From NCBI GenBank assembly GCA_039039985.1, contig JBCCOV010000103.1:1-17197 (forward strand): a stretch of DNA of 17,197 bases. The letters run 5' to 3'. Below are positions 15,712 to 17,197 of this stretch, piece after piece. The position numbers were made by a program, and so were the translations under genes. Each line of letters starts with the position of its first letter. Positions within the stretch are counted from its first letter, which is position 1. The DNA is from JBCBWG01 sp039039985 (GTDB lineage Bacteria; Pseudomonadota; Alphaproteobacteria; Rhizobiales; Hyphomicrobiaceae). The notes under the pieces were generated by a model. The model had not been told where the DNA came from. It was given only the letters and a program-made list of their open reading frames with translations, and did not search any database.

Positions 15712-16065
15712 ACCGGACGATCGCCGCCCGACAAGTTGGCCGCACAAGATCAACAAGAGGCCGGCAAGGATGATCATCATGCCCATGCCTTCCCGCGCCG
15801 TCTCACTGTTCCACCAAACGTCCTGGCGCCAGAACGCCACTTCCTTTGGCCAGTAGTAAACCGTGCCAGCGGCGGCGCCGAAGGCTGCGAGACCAAGCAG
15901 GACGAGACCGAAGCCGGACAGCCAGCTCGGCCGCAATGCAGCAATGGCTGCAAACACAGCTGGCACGGCGTAGATGCCGACCCAAAACGGTCCATCGGGA
16001 TCGTTGTACTGCACCGCAGCGAACACGATCATAAGCGTCCCAAAAACAAAGTAGACGAACCTCAT
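15706..16065 (-). CDS. TMEM220-type small membrane protein
   Basis: From the ATG at 16065 the product has 119 residues and about four membrane segments. It begins MRFVYFVFGTLMIVFAAVQYNDPDGPFWV, where AAVQYNDPD (14-22 region) is the hallmark of the transmembrane family 220 group found in bacteria and eukaryotes. A second hallmark, a conserved Glu/Arg-Glu turn ETAREGMGM, comes before the last helix. GAGGATGGAG lies before 16065; ATGs at 16071 and 16077 are also possible, and the ORF extension to 16299 is not family-like. Function is unknown for the family. It sits between eboF and eboD on the opposite strand, and its stop region overlaps the last six bases of eboF. Confidence 0.82.
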   Translation of the reverse strand: MRFVYFVFGTLMIVFAAVQYNDPDGPFWVGIYAVPAVFAAIAALRPSWLSGFGLVLLGLAAFGAAAGTVYYWPKEVAFWRQDVWWNSETAREGMGMMIILAGLLLILCGQLVGRRSSGS

Positions 16066-16265
16066 CTCCATCCTCATCTGGCTGGACCCGTCACCGGCCA
16101 TTGCGCAGCGGGTGATGGCACAAGCAGCTCGGTCCTCCGCTCGGCCATACGCCCAAGCCGTGCGCACGTCTATGGACAACCGCCCACCGGACCGGCAATC
16201 TGCCTCAACGACAATCACAATAGATGATGGTCGGAAACGTTGCTTTCGGTCGGCGGAGAATTCTG

Positions 16266-17197
16266 ATGCGGGAAATGAGTATGCCGGCAGACGCCGCAAG
16301 TCCGAATGCGCAGCGGCTTGCGGACGCCGCGACGACCCATTGGCAGAGGTTTACAGTCGCCTTTGATTTTCCCGTCTGCTTCACGCGCGATCTTTTTGAC
16401 CCGACCAACACAGTGCTTCTCGATACGCTGTGCCGCCACGAAGACGACAAGTGCCATAGGTGTCTGGTGTTCGTGGATGACGGCCTGGCTGCATCGCATC
16501 CTGATCTCATCGATCGCATCAAAGCCTATGCGGCCGCACATGCCGCACATATGCAGCTCGTGTGCGATCCCGCACTGGTGCCGGGCGGCGAACGCATCAA
16601 GGCCGATTTGCACTTTGTCGAGCAGATGCAGCGCATGCTGGCCGATCATCATATTGACCGTCATTCATACTGCATCGCGATTGGCGGTGGCGCCATGCTC
16701 GACGCCGTTGGTCTCGTCGCGGCCACCACGCACCGCGGTGTCCGCCATATCCGGATGCCGACAACGGTCTTGTCGCAAAACGACTCCGGCGTTGGCGTGA
16801 AAAATGCGGTCAACCAGTTCGGCCAGAAGAACTTTGTCGGGACGTTCGCGCCGCCGTTCGCCGTCCTCAACGACCTCGACTTCATCATCGGCCTTCCGGA
16901 CCGCGAGAAAATCGGCGGCATGGCGGAAGCCGTGAAAGTTGCGCTCATCCGCGATCAGGAGTTCTTTGCATGGCTTGAGCAGAATGCAGATGCACTCGCG
17001 ACATTCGAAACGGAGGCCATGGCGTACATGATCCGCCGCTGCGCGGAGTTGCACATGCGCCAGATCGGGCAAGGCGGCGATCCGTTTGAAACAGGCAGCG
17101 CCCGCCCGCTCGACTACGGCCACTGGTCCGCGCACAAGCTCGAAGGCATGACCAACTACCATCTCCGCCACGGCGAAGCCGTCGCGATCGGCATTGC
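16266..17197 (+). CDS. eboD: 3-dehydroquinate synthase-like EboD, cut by the window edge
   Basis: The frame is open from the ATG at 16266 to the window end (310 codons), with GGAG seven bases upstream. In-frame ATGs at 16275 and 16281 are alternatives. The protein has the sugar-phosphate cyclase fold: NAD-binding AIGGGAMLDAVGLVAATTHRG (about 138-158), PTTVLSQNDSGVGVKNAVN, QKNFVGTFAPP, then metal ligands Glu221 (GMAEAVK), His286 (DYGHWSAHKLE) and His302 (RHGEAVAIG). Lys/Asn residues of the QKN stretch and the Arg before DYGH are kept. Canonical dehydroquinate synthases read QVDSSVGGKTGVN and LGHTFGHAIE at the matching sites, so this is a distinct branch, typical of EboD. It may cyclise a sugar phosphate other than the shikimate precursor. 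Divergent from the TMEM220-like gene by 200 bp. Confidence 0.92.
   Translation, partial: MREMSMPADAASPNAQRLADAATTHWQRFTVAFDFPVCFTRDLFDPTNTVLLDTLCRHEDDKCHRCLVFVDDGLAASHPDLIDRIKAYAAAHAAHMQLVCDPALVPGGERIKADLHFVEQMQRMLADHHIDRHSYCIAIGGGAMLDAVGLVAATTHRGVRHIRMPTTVLSQNDSGVGVKNAVNQFGQKNFVGTFAPPFAVLNDLDFIIGLPDREKIGGMAEAVKVALIRDQEFFAWLEQNADALATFETEAMAYMIRRCAELHMRQIGQGGDPFETGSARPLDYGHWSAHKLEGMTNYHLRHGEAVAIGI

Noticed and set aside
12249..17197. Phage defence or toxin-antitoxin island
   Set aside because: The TatD-like, phosphodiesterase-like and membrane genes could suggest one, but the EboA signature and the dehydroquinate synthase-like gene identify an ebo cluster; no nuclease-plus-sensor arrangement or small toxin pair is present.

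Overview
The window is GC-rich, densely coded bacterial chromosome. Gene content (a DUF2927 envelope protein, a LuxR-type regulator with a GAF/PAS-like front end, LysR regulation of an acyl-CoA dehydrogenase-fold enzyme, a periplasmic PQQ-type dehydrogenase with its cytochrome) suggests an alphaproteobacterium, possibly Hyphomicrobiales. That assignment is inferred from family content, not from a marker gene. No rRNA, tRNA, CRISPR array, transposase or phage gene is visible.

Left part (1-4236): an acyl-CoA dehydrogenase-fold protein on the minus strand faces a LysR regulator. A striking 35-bp near-palindrome lies between them. The enzyme lacks the usual catalytic glutamate and resembles 3-sulfinopropanoyl-CoA desulfinase. 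A large cytoplasmic ankyrin-repeat protein follows.

Middle part (4237-8423): a DMT/EamA transporter, a LuxR-family regulator and a small MscS channel, all on the plus strand and separated by non-coding stretches of 262-532 bp (260-530 bp range overall).

Minus-strand block (8507-11976): read in transcription order, this is a secreted PQQ-type sugar dehydrogenase, a small periplasmic cytochrome c, an exported DUF2927 protein (ATGA overlap with the cytochrome) and a DedA/TVP38-like membrane protein. The first two probably form a periplasmic oxidation module. A strong hairpin lies between them.

Right part (12249-17197): this is the most notable region, a large part of an ebo gene cluster. ebo clusters occur in cyanobacteria, proteobacteria, Bacteroidetes and some eustigmatophyte plastids. 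They are implicated in export or synthesis of a poorly defined metabolite, for example in scytonemin precursor traffic in Nostoc. Here eboA and eboB (TatD-like) run leftward, and eboF (phosphodiesterase-like) and eboD (dehydroquinate synthase-like) run rightward. A TMEM220-type membrane protein gene sits between eboF and eboD on the opposite strand. eboD has no stop codon in the window and runs off the right edge. eboE and eboC are not in the window and would be expected beyond 17197. EboF lacks several metal ligands of classical nucleotide pyrophosphatases, and EboD keeps the metal ligands of dehydroquinate synthase but has an unusual substrate-site context, so this cluster may perform chemistry that is not yet described.
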